Positions 56,505-64,000 of a stretch of 64,000 nucleotides of DNA are shown in pieces (positions within the stretch are counted from its first letter, which is position 1; each line of letters begins with the position of its first letter). The position numbers and the translations under genes were made by a program. The notes beneath the pieces are model-generated. The model saw nothing but the letters and a program-made list of their open reading frames with translations. It had not been told where the DNA came from and did no database searches. The DNA is from Cyanobium gracile_A (GTDB taxonomy: Bacteria > Cyanobacteriota > Cyanobacteriia > PCC-6307 > Cyanobiaceae), in assembly GCF_034931305.1 (NCBI RefSeq), contig NZ_JAYGHY010000008.1, forward strand, positions 22,515 to 86,514, written 5' to 3'.

Positions 56505-57053
56505 ATGAAACCATCGCTTCTCCATCGATCCAGCCATACGGCTCTGGGTGCTTCTCTGAGGGCTTCGCTTGCCGCGCTGCTGGGGGGTCTTGTCATCACC
56601 CTGGTCCTACTGATGGGCTACGTTTCAGGCGCGCTGGCCGCAGTCCCTCTAGAGCCAGATACCAGCCAGCAGCAGACGCTTCCAGAACCGCAGCAGCTCG
56701 CCCCTGTACAGAGCGCCGTTGATCAGTATCTCGCCTCCATTCCCGCGGATTTTTATACGCTAAAAACGGTGGCAGCCCTGAAGAGCGCGCTGGCCAGTGG
56801 GCGCACAGTGCTGATCGATGTGCGTCAACCTTCCGAGTACCGAACCGGCCACATCCCCGGAGCCATCAACATCCCCCTCAGGGAACTCGACCGCCACCTG
56901 GGCGAGATTCCAGCCGATCAGGACGTGGTTCTCTATTGCTCGACGGGCTATCGATCGGCCATGGGCGTGATGGCCCTGCAGCTGCAGGGGTTCAACCGCG
57001 TGCGCGGCTTTCCGCCGAGCCTCGCCGGCTGGCAAGCCGCCGGCGAGGCCTGA
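56505..57053 (+). CDS. Exported rhodanese-like protein
   Basis: 182 residues. An N-terminal membrane anchor or signal (LLGGLVITLVLLMGYVSGAL) is followed by a single rhodanese domain with TVLIDVRQPSEYRTGHIPGA and active-site Cys in VVLYCSTGYRSAMG. Probably periplasmic or thylakoid-lumen sulfurtransferase. It lies between cydB and a DUF3122 gene, in the same sulfur-linked neighbourhood as the rhodaneses at 50.9-52.6 kb. Confidence 0.88.
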   Translation: MKPSLLHRSSHTALGASLRASLAALLGGLVITLVLLMGYVSGALAAVPLEPDTSQQQTLPEPQQLAPVQSAVDQYLASIPADFYTLKTVAALKSALASGRTVLIDVRQPSEYRTGHIPGAINIPLRELDRHLGEIPADQDVVLYCSTGYRSAMGVMALQLQGFNRVRGFPPSLAGWQAAGEA

Positions 57054-57070
57054 TCGTTCCACCGTGGCGC

Positions 57071-57553
57071 CTACCCCATGGCGTGGAGCGTCATCGCCTG
57101 GTCTGGCGTCAGGTCGAAGCCCAGGACGCCATCGCCGGTGGGCACCGCCAGGTGCAGGGGAAGCGCTTCACTGGGCCGGGGCATCAAGGCGTCAAGGTCG
57201 AACTGGGCCGATCCAGCTGGAAGGGGCAAGCCAGCCTCTTTCTTGACCATTTCCACGCTGCGATTGGGCAAGCTCCACTCCTGGCCAGCAGAGTCGCTCA
57301 ACACAAGTTGCTCCTTGTGATCCAGCGTGGTGTTGGCCTCCAGCGCATTGAGGCGGATTCGCAGACCTGAGGGATACTCCGGGAACGGCTGCTCGAAGAC
57401 CCTGGCGTTGAGCCGATGACCAGCCCCATCACTGAGCGACCAGCTTTCGGCCGCAAGGGCAGGGACGGCTCCCAGCAGAAGAGCCAAAAGAAAGGGAAGG
57501 ACGGCAAGGACGGATCTGCTCAGAAAAGCCGATCGACAGACGGGACGCTTCAT
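57071..57553 (-). CDS. DUF3122 periplasmic protein (paralogue 2)
   Basis: 160 residues from ATG 57553. Signal peptide ends at PALAA, followed by SWSLSDGAGHRLNARVFEQP, YPSGLRIRLNALEANTTLDH, EWSLPNRSVEMVKKEAGLPL and AGSAQFDLDALMPRPSEALP. Same family as 42168-42704 and 61057-61596. Convergent with the rhodanese gene, 17 bases apart. Function unknown. Confidence 0.87.
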   Translation of the reverse strand: MKRPVCRSAFLSRSVLAVLPFLLALLLGAVPALAAESWSLSDGAGHRLNARVFEQPFPEYPSGLRIRLNALEANTTLDHKEQLVLSDSAGQEWSLPNRSVEMVKKEAGLPLPAGSAQFDLDALMPRPSEALPLHLAVPTGDGVLGFDLTPDQAMTLHAMG

Positions 57554-57646
57554 GGCACGGGACTGGCATTGGCAATACAACGCTAACGCGATCAGCGCAT
57601 GAAGGAGGCCCCTCTTGGCGCAGCAATGCCCCGGCCTGCCGCCGGA

Positions 57647-58555
57647 TCACGCCGGATCGGAGCAGGGGCACGGCTGCGTGCGATTGAAGTTGGCGAAGTC
57701 GAAGCACTGACCCTGGCCCTCCTCCTCCTGCATCATGTCGACGAAGCCCTGGCCGAACAGCATCTGGGACGCCGGAACATTGTGATGGGCATAGATCGGC
57801 CGCTCCAGGGTTTCGTCAATACCACTGAACGCCATCACAAGTTCTGCCTGACTGGCCAGCAGCTCTTCGGATGTTCGTCCATGCAGGGGGCTGTGCTCAT
57901 TGATCGGGTGCATCAGCGTCCAGGTGAGCAGAAACAGCGGTGAGCGATCGCGGTTCAGAAGCATCGGGTGGAGGCGTCGCATCCGGTGCCCCTCCGAGGT
58001 GCGCTCATCGATGGCGAGAAAGGCCTGAACCCTGGCCTCCAGAATGGTTTTGCGGCGCTCGTTGGCCAGACGAAACATCAAGGTGGGCTCTCCGTCGTAG
58101 TCATGAACCGTGACCACCTCGGAGAACAGGATCCGGGCCGTGGAACGGGAGAAGCGACTGAACGCCATCCCTGTCGTCAGGGCGATCACGATCAATCCCA
58201 GCAACGATTCGACGGTGACGACCAAATGGGTGAACAGGCTGCTGGGATGGAAGGCGCCGTAGCCGATTGAGCCCAGGGTCTGAACGCTGAAGAAGAAGGC
58301 CTCAAGGAAACTGGTGGTCTCGCCAGCCACCCCGGCAATGCCATGGGGATCGACCCAGAAGATCACGGCGAACAGCAGGTTGAGCAGCAGATACCCCGCG
58401 GCGATCAGCCCGAAGAAGCCCGGCCAGGGCACCGCCAGCATCAGGTGATTGGGGTGGCGCCAATGCCGGATCCAATCGCTCGGATTCACGGCGGTGAAGA
58501 TCCCTCCGTGCTTCTGAAGCCGCACCGGAGGGGCACGCCGCTGAGCTGGAGCCAT
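57647..58555 (-). CDS. Kir-type (inward-rectifier) potassium channel
   Basis: 302 residues. Two membrane helices (FFGLIAAGYLLLNLLFAVIF and LVVTVESLLGLIVIALTTGM) bracket a pore with filter VQTLGSIGYGAFHP (residues 92-103). The C-terminal half is the Kir cytoplasmic immunoglobulin-like domain (RILFSEVVTVHDYDGEPTLM, FRLANERRKTILEARVQAFL). The filter reads SIGYG where TIGYG is usual. Divergent from the SQR gene with a shared 128-base region that holds a palindrome. Confidence 0.9.
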   Translation of the reverse strand: MAPAQRRAPPVRLQKHGGIFTAVNPSDWIRHWRHPNHLMLAVPWPGFFGLIAAGYLLLNLLFAVIFWVDPHGIAGVAGETTSFLEAFFFSVQTLGSIGYGAFHPSSLFTHLVVTVESLLGLIVIALTTGMAFSRFSRSTARILFSEVVTVHDYDGEPTLMFRLANERRKTILEARVQAFLAIDERTSEGHRMRRLHPMLLNRDRSPLFLLTWTLMHPINEHSPLHGRTSEELLASQAELVMAFSGIDETLERPIYAHHNVPASQMLFGQGFVDMMQEEEGQGQCFDFANFNRTQPCPCSDPA

Positions 58556-58594
58556 GCGCCTGACCCTGGACGTTACCCATCGATTTTATCTCTT

Positions 58595-58612
58595 TATGCG
58601 TATCTACGCATG
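58595..58612. promoter_or_regulatory. Palindrome before sulfide:quinone oxidoreductase gene
   Basis: ATGCGTA-TC-TACGCAT (58596-58611) is a perfect inverted repeat with a two-base spacer, between the divergent Kir channel and SQR genes. It resembles ArsR-type operators, and its TTATGCG start recurs in the repeat at 50849-50874. Confidence 0.55.
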
Positions 58613-58683
58613 TACTTCTGTGTGTCGTGGCCCTGAGTAACGGGGAGCCGGCCCAGAGTGATCCCCGAGAACGGGCTGATGAG

Positions 58684-59979
58684 ATGGGCGCCTCCGCATC
58701 GGACCACCATCGCCACCACCGGGTTCTGATCGTGGGCGGTGGCTCCGCCGGGATCACCGTCGCCGCCCAGTTGCTGCGCGCCCGCCCCGGCCTGGATGTG
58801 GCGATCCTGGAGCCCGCCACCGTGCACGAGTACCAGTCCGGCTGGATTCTGGCCGGCGCCGGTCTGCTCCCCTACGCCCAGACCCAGCGACAGGAGGCCA
58901 CCGTGATCCCGGCCGGTGCCGTCTGGATCCAGGACAGCGCCGCCAGCTTCGAGCCGGAGGCCCGCCGGGTGATCACCGCCGCCGGGGTCGCCCTCAGCTA
59001 CGAGGTGCTGGTGGTGGCCACGGGCCTGAAGCTCGACTGGAGCCGCATCCAGGGCCTGCCGGAGGCCCTCGGCCAGCACGGGGTCGTCAGCAACTACTCC
59101 CACCCCCACATCGCCGCCACCTGGAAGGCGATCCGCGATTTCCATGGTGGAACGGCCCTGTTCACCCATCCGGCCACTCCGATCAAATGCGGTGGCGCCC
59201 CCCAGAAGGTGATGTATCTGGCCGACGACATTTTCCAGGCCACCAGCGGCGTGGGGGTGAACACCCGGGTGATCTTCTGCAGCGCCCTGGCCCAGCTCTA
59301 TCCGGTGCAGGCGTACAACGCCACCGTGGAGCGCGTCGTGGAGCGCAGGGGGATCGAGACCCGTCTGTTCCACAACTTGGTGGAGGTGCGCGCCGAGGAG
59401 CGGCTGGCCGTCTTCGAGGTCAGGGGCGGGGGCCGGGAGCCCAGGCGTGAGGAGATTCCCTACGACCTGCTCCATGTCGTGCCGCCCATGGCGGCGCCGG
59501 ACGTGATCGCCGCTAGCCCCCTGGCGATCCTCGGGCCGGGGGGCTGGGTGGAGGTCGACAAGTTCACCTGCCAGCACAAGCGCTTTGGCGACGTGTTCGC
59601 CCTCGGCGATGTGAGTTCCCTTCCCACGGCCAAAAGCCTGGCCGCTGTGCGTGGCCAGGCGCCGGTGCTGGTGGCCAACCTGCTGGCCTGGCTCGAGGGT
59701 CGCCCCCTGCCCGCCCAGTACGACGGCTACACCGCCTGCCCCCTGATCACCTGCTTCCACGAGGTGGTGATGGCGGAGTTCGACTACAGCCTCCAGCCGG
59801 TCAGCTCGTTTCTGGTGGATCCCACCAAGGAGCGCTGGAGCATGTTCCTGGTGGAAACACGTGTGTTCCCCTGGGTGTACTGGCACCGGGTGCTCAAGGG
59901 GCGCCTGCACGAAAGCCGCTTCCTCAAGCCGTTCGCGCCGCTGGTGCGCGCCCTGGGGCTGGCGCGCCGCGAGACTTGA
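58684..59979 (+). CDS. sqr: Sulfide:quinone oxidoreductase, eukaryote-like type II
   Basis: 431 residues from ATG 58684 (GTG 58627 is an alternative with 19 more residues). FAD-binding RVLIVGGGSAGITVAAQLL, a first redox Cys in HPATPIKCGGAPQK and a second in GYTACPLITCFHEVVMAEFD, followed by YSLQPVSSFLVDPTKERWSM, matching the mitochondrial-type SQR (TSCPLVTGY...AEFDY). Oxidises sulfide to persulfide and passes electrons to quinone. Works with the persulfide dioxygenase and rhodaneses in the window; a palindromic operator lies upstream. Confidence 0.92.
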   Translation: MGASASDHHRHHRVLIVGGGSAGITVAAQLLRARPGLDVAILEPATVHEYQSGWILAGAGLLPYAQTQRQEATVIPAGAVWIQDSAASFEPEARRVITAAGVALSYEVLVVATGLKLDWSRIQGLPEALGQHGVVSNYSHPHIAATWKAIRDFHGGTALFTHPATPIKCGGAPQKVMYLADDIFQATSGVGVNTRVIFCSALAQLYPVQAYNATVERVVERRGIETRLFHNLVEVRAEERLAVFEVRGGGREPRREEIPYDLLHVVPPMAAPDVIAASPLAILGPGGWVEVDKFTCQHKRFGDVFALGDVSSLPTAKSLAAVRGQAPVLVANLLAWLEGRPLPAQYDGYTACPLITCFHEVVMAEFDYSLQPVSSFLVDPTKERWSMFLVETRVFPWVYWHRVLKGRLHESRFLKPFAPLVRALGLARRET

Positions 59980-60817
59980 GCAGCATCTGGGTGCCGATGG
60001 GCTGGCCAACAAGGTCAGCGATCACGCGACATTTCGCCTTGAACAGAAAAAAGAGCTGACCTGGCTCATCACTCAGGGATTCATAGTTCCCCTGCCCCTT
60101 GGCGATGATCAGGTCGGCGGCAGCAAAGCGATCGCGCAGGTCCTGGGTGCAATCCGACAGGATGGTTCCCGGGGCATCCGAGCCGTTGTCGATAACCTCC
60201 ACCATCCGATCAAGCCCCACCCGCTTGGCATCCTCCTGAGTGGCATCATTGAGGACAGGTGATCCCCGTACAACCAGGGTGATTGTCCTGGGCAGCAACT
60301 GGTCAATCAGCAGGCGATCAATCGCGATTTCACCCGCATTATCCGCCAGATAGAGAATCGTTTCAGCCTCGAAGACGGCAGCACGGAACTGTTCCACATC
60401 GCCATGGAACGGATCCTCCAGAGCCCTCTCCAGGGCCTGCCGCACATCCTGCTCCGTGAGCCGGCCGTTGCTGCCCATATCGATGGCATTGCCGGCGATT
60501 GCCAGGCGGGCGGCCATCAGGAGAGGGTCGCTGCAGGCCTCCACCTCGGCCTGAAGCCTCGGGAGCATGTCCATCGCAACGCGGTTCTGCCAGGCTTTCG
60601 TCTCGCAGTAGGGGTCGACCACGCCCGTCATCTCCCGAAGACGTCGGTGCAGGCACTGCGCCATCGCAGGTGGTGATGCTGTCAGGTCCATGTCTTCGGC
60701 CCAATGCAGCGCCTCCCTGAGCAGGCGCTCATGGATCGATGCATCGGCGGTGACCAGACGGGCAGCGTCCAATGACTGACGCAGCAGACAAGGAATGCAA
60801 TCCAATGAAGTGTTCAT
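59924..60817 (-). CDS. DUF89 (ARMT1-like damage-control phosphatase) protein
   Basis: 297 residues from ATG 60817. DUF89 hallmarks: NTSLDCIPCLLRQSLDAARL (CxxC motif of bacterial subtype I), AGNAIDMGSN, ILYLADNAGEIAIDRLLIDQ (DNAGE metal site), VVRGSPVLNDATQEDAKRVG, and AAADLIIAKGQGNYESLSD (KGQGNYE). Family members dephosphorylate damaged or excess sugar and cofactor phosphates. Its 3' end overlaps the sqr 3' end by 56 bases, convergently. Confidence 0.9.
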   Translation of the reverse strand: MNTSLDCIPCLLRQSLDAARLVTADASIHERLLREALHWAEDMDLTASPPAMAQCLHRRLREMTGVVDPYCETKAWQNRVAMDMLPRLQAEVEACSDPLLMAARLAIAGNAIDMGSNGRLTEQDVRQALERALEDPFHGDVEQFRAAVFEAETILYLADNAGEIAIDRLLIDQLLPRTITLVVRGSPVLNDATQEDAKRVGLDRMVEVIDNGSDAPGTILSDCTQDLRDRFAAADLIIAKGQGNYESLSDEPGQLFFLFKAKCRVIADLVGQPIGTQMLLKSRGAPAPGRAPAARTA

Positions 60818-61056
60818 GGCGACTAACGATGCAATCGCGCTGCAGGAAGATCTCAATCTGCAGCATCAGGACTACCGGAGCAGATCGGGACTCTCTGGCA
60901 GCGGTTGCCTAGAAGAGTGACATGCCAGGCGGACCCTGGCGTTTTGCGTGCCCACGCTAATGACGGCCTGCGTCTGCACACGCTTTGGATATCCGCCTGC
61001 ATCGCATCGGGCGATCTGATTAGGTTGAAAATGTCCCCGAAGAAAACCACAAGCTA

Positions 61057-61596
61057 ATGAAAAGAATTCTTGCTTTATTCGCATCCATGGTGATGACGCC
61101 CTGGCACCGCTTGGTCGGCATCGGCCGTGCTGGGATCGTGGCGATCGGGCTGTTCGTCCTGGCATCGCTCCTGTCGCCATCGGCCGCCTCGGCCGCTGAA
61201 ACCGATGGCAACTGGAACCTTGATGACGGCGTGGGGCACCGCCTGGGCGTCATGCTCTACGAACAATCAGACATCAACGCGGCCACGGGTCTGCGTTTAC
61301 GCCTGAATGCTGAGTCCCCCAGGCTGACTCTGGACCATGCCCGTCCCCTGCTGCTCAGTGATGGCAAGGATCAGGACTGGCGTCTCGCCAACCGCAGCGA
61401 TGAGCTCACGGCCTCTGCCGATGGTGCCATCCCGGCCACGTCCTCCCAGTTCGACGCCGGCTGCCTCGAACCGACCCCTGCCGATGGCCTGCCCCTGAGG
61501 ATCACGGTGCCGAGTTCCTCCGGAGATCTGAGCTTTGCCCTTTCGCCGGGTCAGGTCCAGACCTTGCACTCCCTGACGGACGCCTGCATGAACTGA
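61057..61596 (+). CDS. DUF3122 periplasmic protein (paralogue 3)
   Basis: 179 residues. Signal peptide (GRAGIVAIGLFVLASLLSPS then AASAAE), then NWNLDDGVGHRLGVMLYEQS, GLRLRLNAESPRLTLDHARP, DWRLANRSDELTASADGAIP, TSSQFDAGCLEPTPADGLPL. The most diverged of the three DUF3122 copies here; it has two cysteines near the C-terminus not seen in the other two. Function unknown. Confidence 0.85.
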   Translation: MKRILALFASMVMTPWHRLVGIGRAGIVAIGLFVLASLLSPSAASAAETDGNWNLDDGVGHRLGVMLYEQSDINAATGLRLRLNAESPRLTLDHARPLLLSDGKDQDWRLANRSDELTASADGAIPATSSQFDAGCLEPTPADGLPLRITVPSSSGDLSFALSPGQVQTLHSLTDACMN

Positions 61597-61637
61597 CGAC
61601 CGCGTGAGAGCGGCGCAGGCCTCGGTACCTTGTTCCC

Positions 61638-62801
61638 ATGCGCCTGCTGCACACCTCCGACTGGCATCTGGGTCGCAGCTTCCATGGGGCCTCGCTGCTG
61701 GACGAGCAGGCGGCAGCCATCGAGCGGATCGCAGCGCTGGCGCGTGAGCACGCCGTGGATGCGGTGCTGATCGCCGGCGACCTCTACGACCGGGCCATCC
61801 CGCCAGCCGAGGCCGTGGACCTGTTCAACAAGGCCCTGGCCCAGCTCAGCACCGGCGGCACCGCCGTGGTGGCCATCGCCGGCAACCACGATTCCCATGT
61901 GCGGGTGTCGGTGTATGACCCGCTGCTCTCGGCCTTCGGGGTCACGGTACGGGGCGACGTGGGCCGGGCCCAGGAACCGGTGCTGGTGACGCCCCGGGCC
62001 GGCGGCCCGCCGGTGGCCATCTATCCCCTTCCCTACCTGGAGCCGGCGGTGGTCGGGCCGGCCCTGGCCGGCGAACCGGTGCGCCTGCGCCACGAGGAGG
62101 TGACCCGCCTGGCCATCGAGCGGATCCACGCCGATCGACGCGCGCGGCCGTCGCTGCGGTCGGTGCTGGTGGCCCACACCTTCGTGGCCGGCGGGGAAAC
62201 CTCAGAGTCGGAACGGGAGCTCACCATCGGCAACGTCGACCGGGTGAGCGTGGCCGCTTTCGACGGCTTCGATTACGTGGCCCTGGGCCATCTGCACGGC
62301 TCCCAGCAGCTGGACGGCCCCCGAGTGGCCTATTCGGGCACCCCCCTGGCCTATTCCTTCTCCGAGGAGCAGCACGTCAAGTCGGTGCGGATCGTGGAGC
62401 TGGCCGCCGACGGGACGCCATCAGTGCAGGTGGTGCCCCTGGGGGTGGGCCGGCGCCTGTGCACCCTGCGGGGCCCCATCGACGAGCTCTGCGGAGATCC
62501 CCGCCACGCCGCCGCCAGCGAGGCGCGGGTGCGGGCGATCCTCACCGACGACAGCCTGCCCCTGCAGGCCATGGCCCGCCTGCGGGCCCGCTTCCCCCAC
62601 ATCGCCGAGCTGCGCCACGAACCCCCGGAGCTGACCCACGCCGGCGGCGCCGAGCGCCACCGCCAGGTGCGCCAGGCCCGTTCGCCGCTGGAGCTGGCCA
62701 GCGCCTTCTTCGCCGACCAGCACGGCCAGCCGCCCAGCGAGCCGGAGGCCGAGCTGCTGCGGGCGGCCCTGACGGCGGCGGAACGGGGAGGGGAGCACTG
62801 A
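61638..62801 (+). CDS. sbcD: Exonuclease SbcD
   Basis: 387 residues. Mre11-type phosphoesterase motifs: MRLLHTSDWHLGR (DxH), VLIAGDLYDRA (GDxxD), VAIAGNHDSHVR (GNHD), SVLVAHTFVAGG and YVALGHLHGSQ (GHxH). With SbcC it forms the SbcCD nuclease that opens DNA hairpins and clears protein-blocked ends. The last three bases overlap the start of sbcC. Confidence 0.95.
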   Translation: MRLLHTSDWHLGRSFHGASLLDEQAAAIERIAALAREHAVDAVLIAGDLYDRAIPPAEAVDLFNKALAQLSTGGTAVVAIAGNHDSHVRVSVYDPLLSAFGVTVRGDVGRAQEPVLVTPRAGGPPVAIYPLPYLEPAVVGPALAGEPVRLRHEEVTRLAIERIHADRRARPSLRSVLVAHTFVAGGETSESERELTIGNVDRVSVAAFDGFDYVALGHLHGSQQLDGPRVAYSGTPLAYSFSEEQHVKSVRIVELAADGTPSVQVVPLGVGRRLCTLRGPIDELCGDPRHAAASEARVRAILTDDSLPLQAMARLRARFPHIAELRHEPPELTHAGGAERHRQVRQARSPLELASAFFADQHGQPPSEPEAELLRAALTAAERGGEH

Positions 62802-64000
62802 AGCCCCACCGGCTCGCGATCGAGGCCTTCGGGCCCTATGCCGATCCGGTGGCGATCGACTTCGACGCCCTGGCCGCCGAGGGGCTGTTCCTGATCCATG
62901 GCACCACCGGCGCCGGCAAGACCTTCCTGCTCGATGCCCTCTGCTTCGCCCTCTACGGCGAGGTGTCGGGCGACCGCAGCGTCAAGGGGCTCCGCTCCGA
63001 CCACGCCGCCCCCGGCGCCGTACCCCGGGTGAGCCTGGAGTTCTCCTGCGGCGACGCCCGCTACCGGGTGGAGCGCGTGCCGGCTCATAAGGCGCCGAAG
63101 ATTCGGGGCCAGGGCTTTACCGACAAACCGTCCCAGGCGTTCCTGTTCCGGCTGGCCGCCGGTGGGGACGAGCAGCCGGTGGCGGCCAAGACCACCGAGG
63201 TGGACAAGGAGGTTGTGGCCCTGGTGGGGCTCAATGCTGCCCAGTTCCGCCAGGTGATCCTGCTGCCCCAGGGGCGCTTCGCCGAGGTGCTGCGGGCCAA
63301 GGCCGAGGAGCGCGAAGCCCTGCTCAAGACCCTCTTCGACACGGTGATCTACGAGCGGGCCGGCTGGTGGCTCGAAGACCAGGCCCGCACGGCGCGGAAC
63401 CTGGCGCTGGACCAGGCCCGGGAGCAGGAGGTGCTGCGGCGCCGGGCGGCCGACGCCTGGACCCCCCACACGCCCGAGCCGCCGGAGGGGGCCGAGCCGC
63501 CGGCGCCGCCCGCTGACCAGGCCGGCCTCGAGGCGCTGGTGGGGCAGATCGGCGTGGTGGTGCAAGGCACCGAAGCCGCCCTGCAGGAAGCCTCCGCCAG
63601 CCTGACAGCGGCCCAGGCGGCCCAGGCGGCTCTGACGGCGCAGGCGGAGCGCTGGGACCGGCGCGCCGCCGCCACCGCCCGGCTGGGTGAACTGGACGCC
63701 AAACGGGAGACGGTGGCGGAGTACCGCCAGAAGCTCGCGCTGGCGGAGCGGGCCGAAACGTTGCGCCCCAGCCTGGTGGCTGAACAGGGGGCCCGCCGCG
63801 CCCTCGCCCTGGTGGAGCGGGGGCTGCAGGAGCAACTGCGCGCAGCGCTCCAGGCCAGGGACGGGGCGCGGGCGCTGCCGCCGTCGGTACGGGAGCTGGA
63901 TCTGACGGCCCTGCCCTCCGCCGAGACCCTCGCGGCGGCCGGCGCCGACCTGGCTGCCCGGGGGGCCGAGGTGCGGGAGCTGGCCCGCAAGGCCGAAGAG
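62798..64000 (+). CDS. sbcC: Exonuclease SbcC, N-terminal part
   Basis: 401 codons visible; the gene runs off the right edge. The start appears to be CTG 62798, whose CTGA overlaps the sbcD stop exactly as ATGA/GTGA overlaps do, with GGGGAGGGGAG as ribosome site; no ATG, GTG or TTG fits before the conserved KPHRLAIEAFGPYADPVAID. Walker A is FLIHGTTGAGKTFLLDALCF; AAQFRQVILLPQGRFAEVLR is the SbcC signature between Walker A and the coiled coil, which begins at about residue 185. Rad50-like ATPase subunit. Confidence 0.92.
   Translation, partial: MKPHRLAIEAFGPYADPVAIDFDALAAEGLFLIHGTTGAGKTFLLDALCFALYGEVSGDRSVKGLRSDHAAPGAVPRVSLEFSCGDARYRVERVPAHKAPKIRGQGFTDKPSQAFLFRLAAGGDEQPVAAKTTEVDKEVVALVGLNAAQFRQVILLPQGRFAEVLRAKAEEREALLKTLFDTVIYERAGWWLEDQARTARNLALDQAREQEVLRRRAADAWTPHTPEPPEGAEPPAPPADQAGLEALVGQIGVVVQGTEAALQEASASLTAAQAAQAALTAQAERWDRRAAATARLGELDAKRETVAEYRQKLALAERAETLRPSLVAEQGARRALALVERGLQEQLRAALQARDGARALPPSVRELDLTALPSAETLAAAGADLAARGAEVRELARKAEE

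Noticed and set aside
58594..60012. 472-residue minus-strand frame opposite sqr
   Set aside because: His/Gly/Gln-rich antisense of the flavoprotein gene.
60818..61056. Possible small gene or RNA between DUF89 and DUF3122 genes
   Set aside because: No open frame with a ribosome site and no clear hairpin.
1..64000. CRISPR arrays, tRNA and rRNA genes
   Set aside because: No regularly spaced repeats and no tRNA-like T-loop and acceptor pairs were found by eye; a tRNA could have been missed.

Overview
The window is a high-GC cyanobacterial chromosome segment, most like a Cyanobium or picocyanobacterial Synechococcus. The evidence is a psbA gene (D1), an ictB homologue, a Tll0287-type haem protein, DUF3177, DUF3122 and DUF4079 proteins, divergent B12 riboswitches over HupE transporters, and trmB. 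No rRNA, tRNA, CRISPR array, integrase or transposase was seen. Most genes are tightly packed, often with 1-4 base overlaps and GTG starts.

Layout. 1-2.4 kb: the 5' end of a secreted-protein gene, a RHH/PIN toxin-antitoxin pair, a DUF2817 peptidase and a decayed small gene. 2.5-8.9 kb: a lower-GC, one-strand array of unrelated genes (HEPN + DUF262, EEP nuclease, DUF4062, CxxC/HNH-like, DUF4287, DUF6602), five of them separated by attC-like recombination sites with no integrase. This is best read as a CALIN (orphan integron cassette array) rich in candidate defence genes. 9.1-14.7 kb: MFS-Coq4 operon divergent from a TetR regulator, an aldo/keto reductase and membrane or secreted hypotheticals. 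15.1-21 kb: two secreted proteins (one with four Cys-rich repeats), a histidine kinase, a NarL-type regulator and a secreted serpin; the same palindrome occurs three times among them. 21-27.2 kb: cyanobacterial housekeeping genes (DUF3177, FIST, trmB, ictB, BadF-type kinase). 27.2-28.8 kb: two divergent HupE-type cobalt/nickel transporter genes, each with its own cobalamin riboswitch.

28.8-34.9 kb: a complete Nit1C cluster (flavoprotein, Sll0783-like protein, nitrilase, radical SAM, GNAT, AIR-synthase-like, MSMEG_0570-like), a nitrogen-starvation and cyanide-assimilation locus. 34.9-42.7 kb: an envelope and stress region (TMEM175 channel, CsbD-like, tiny membrane proteins, alternative sigma factor, two paralogous MscS channels flanking a BASS transporter, DUF3122). 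42.8-45.2 kb: a psbA that encodes a D1' protein (A80, L158, A286), followed by a Tll0287-like cytochrome and a b-type cytochrome whose start appears frameshifted. 45.2-49.5 kb: a toxin-antitoxin island (two AbrB/PIN pairs, YefM/YoeB, HEPN/MNT) with clear operator palindromes, plus PPK2. The first pair sits between direct repeats made from the end of the cytochrome gene. 49.5-60 kb: pdxH, then persulfide dioxygenase-rhodanese, rhodaneses, CydAB oxidase, a Kir-type channel and a eukaryote-like sulfide:quinone oxidoreductase, together a sulfide/cyanide-tolerant respiration neighbourhood. 60-64 kb: a DUF89 phosphatase, a third DUF3122 protein and sbcDC (sbcC cut by the window edge, apparently with a CTG start).

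All functional calls come from reading translated sequences and recognising families; no searches were run.
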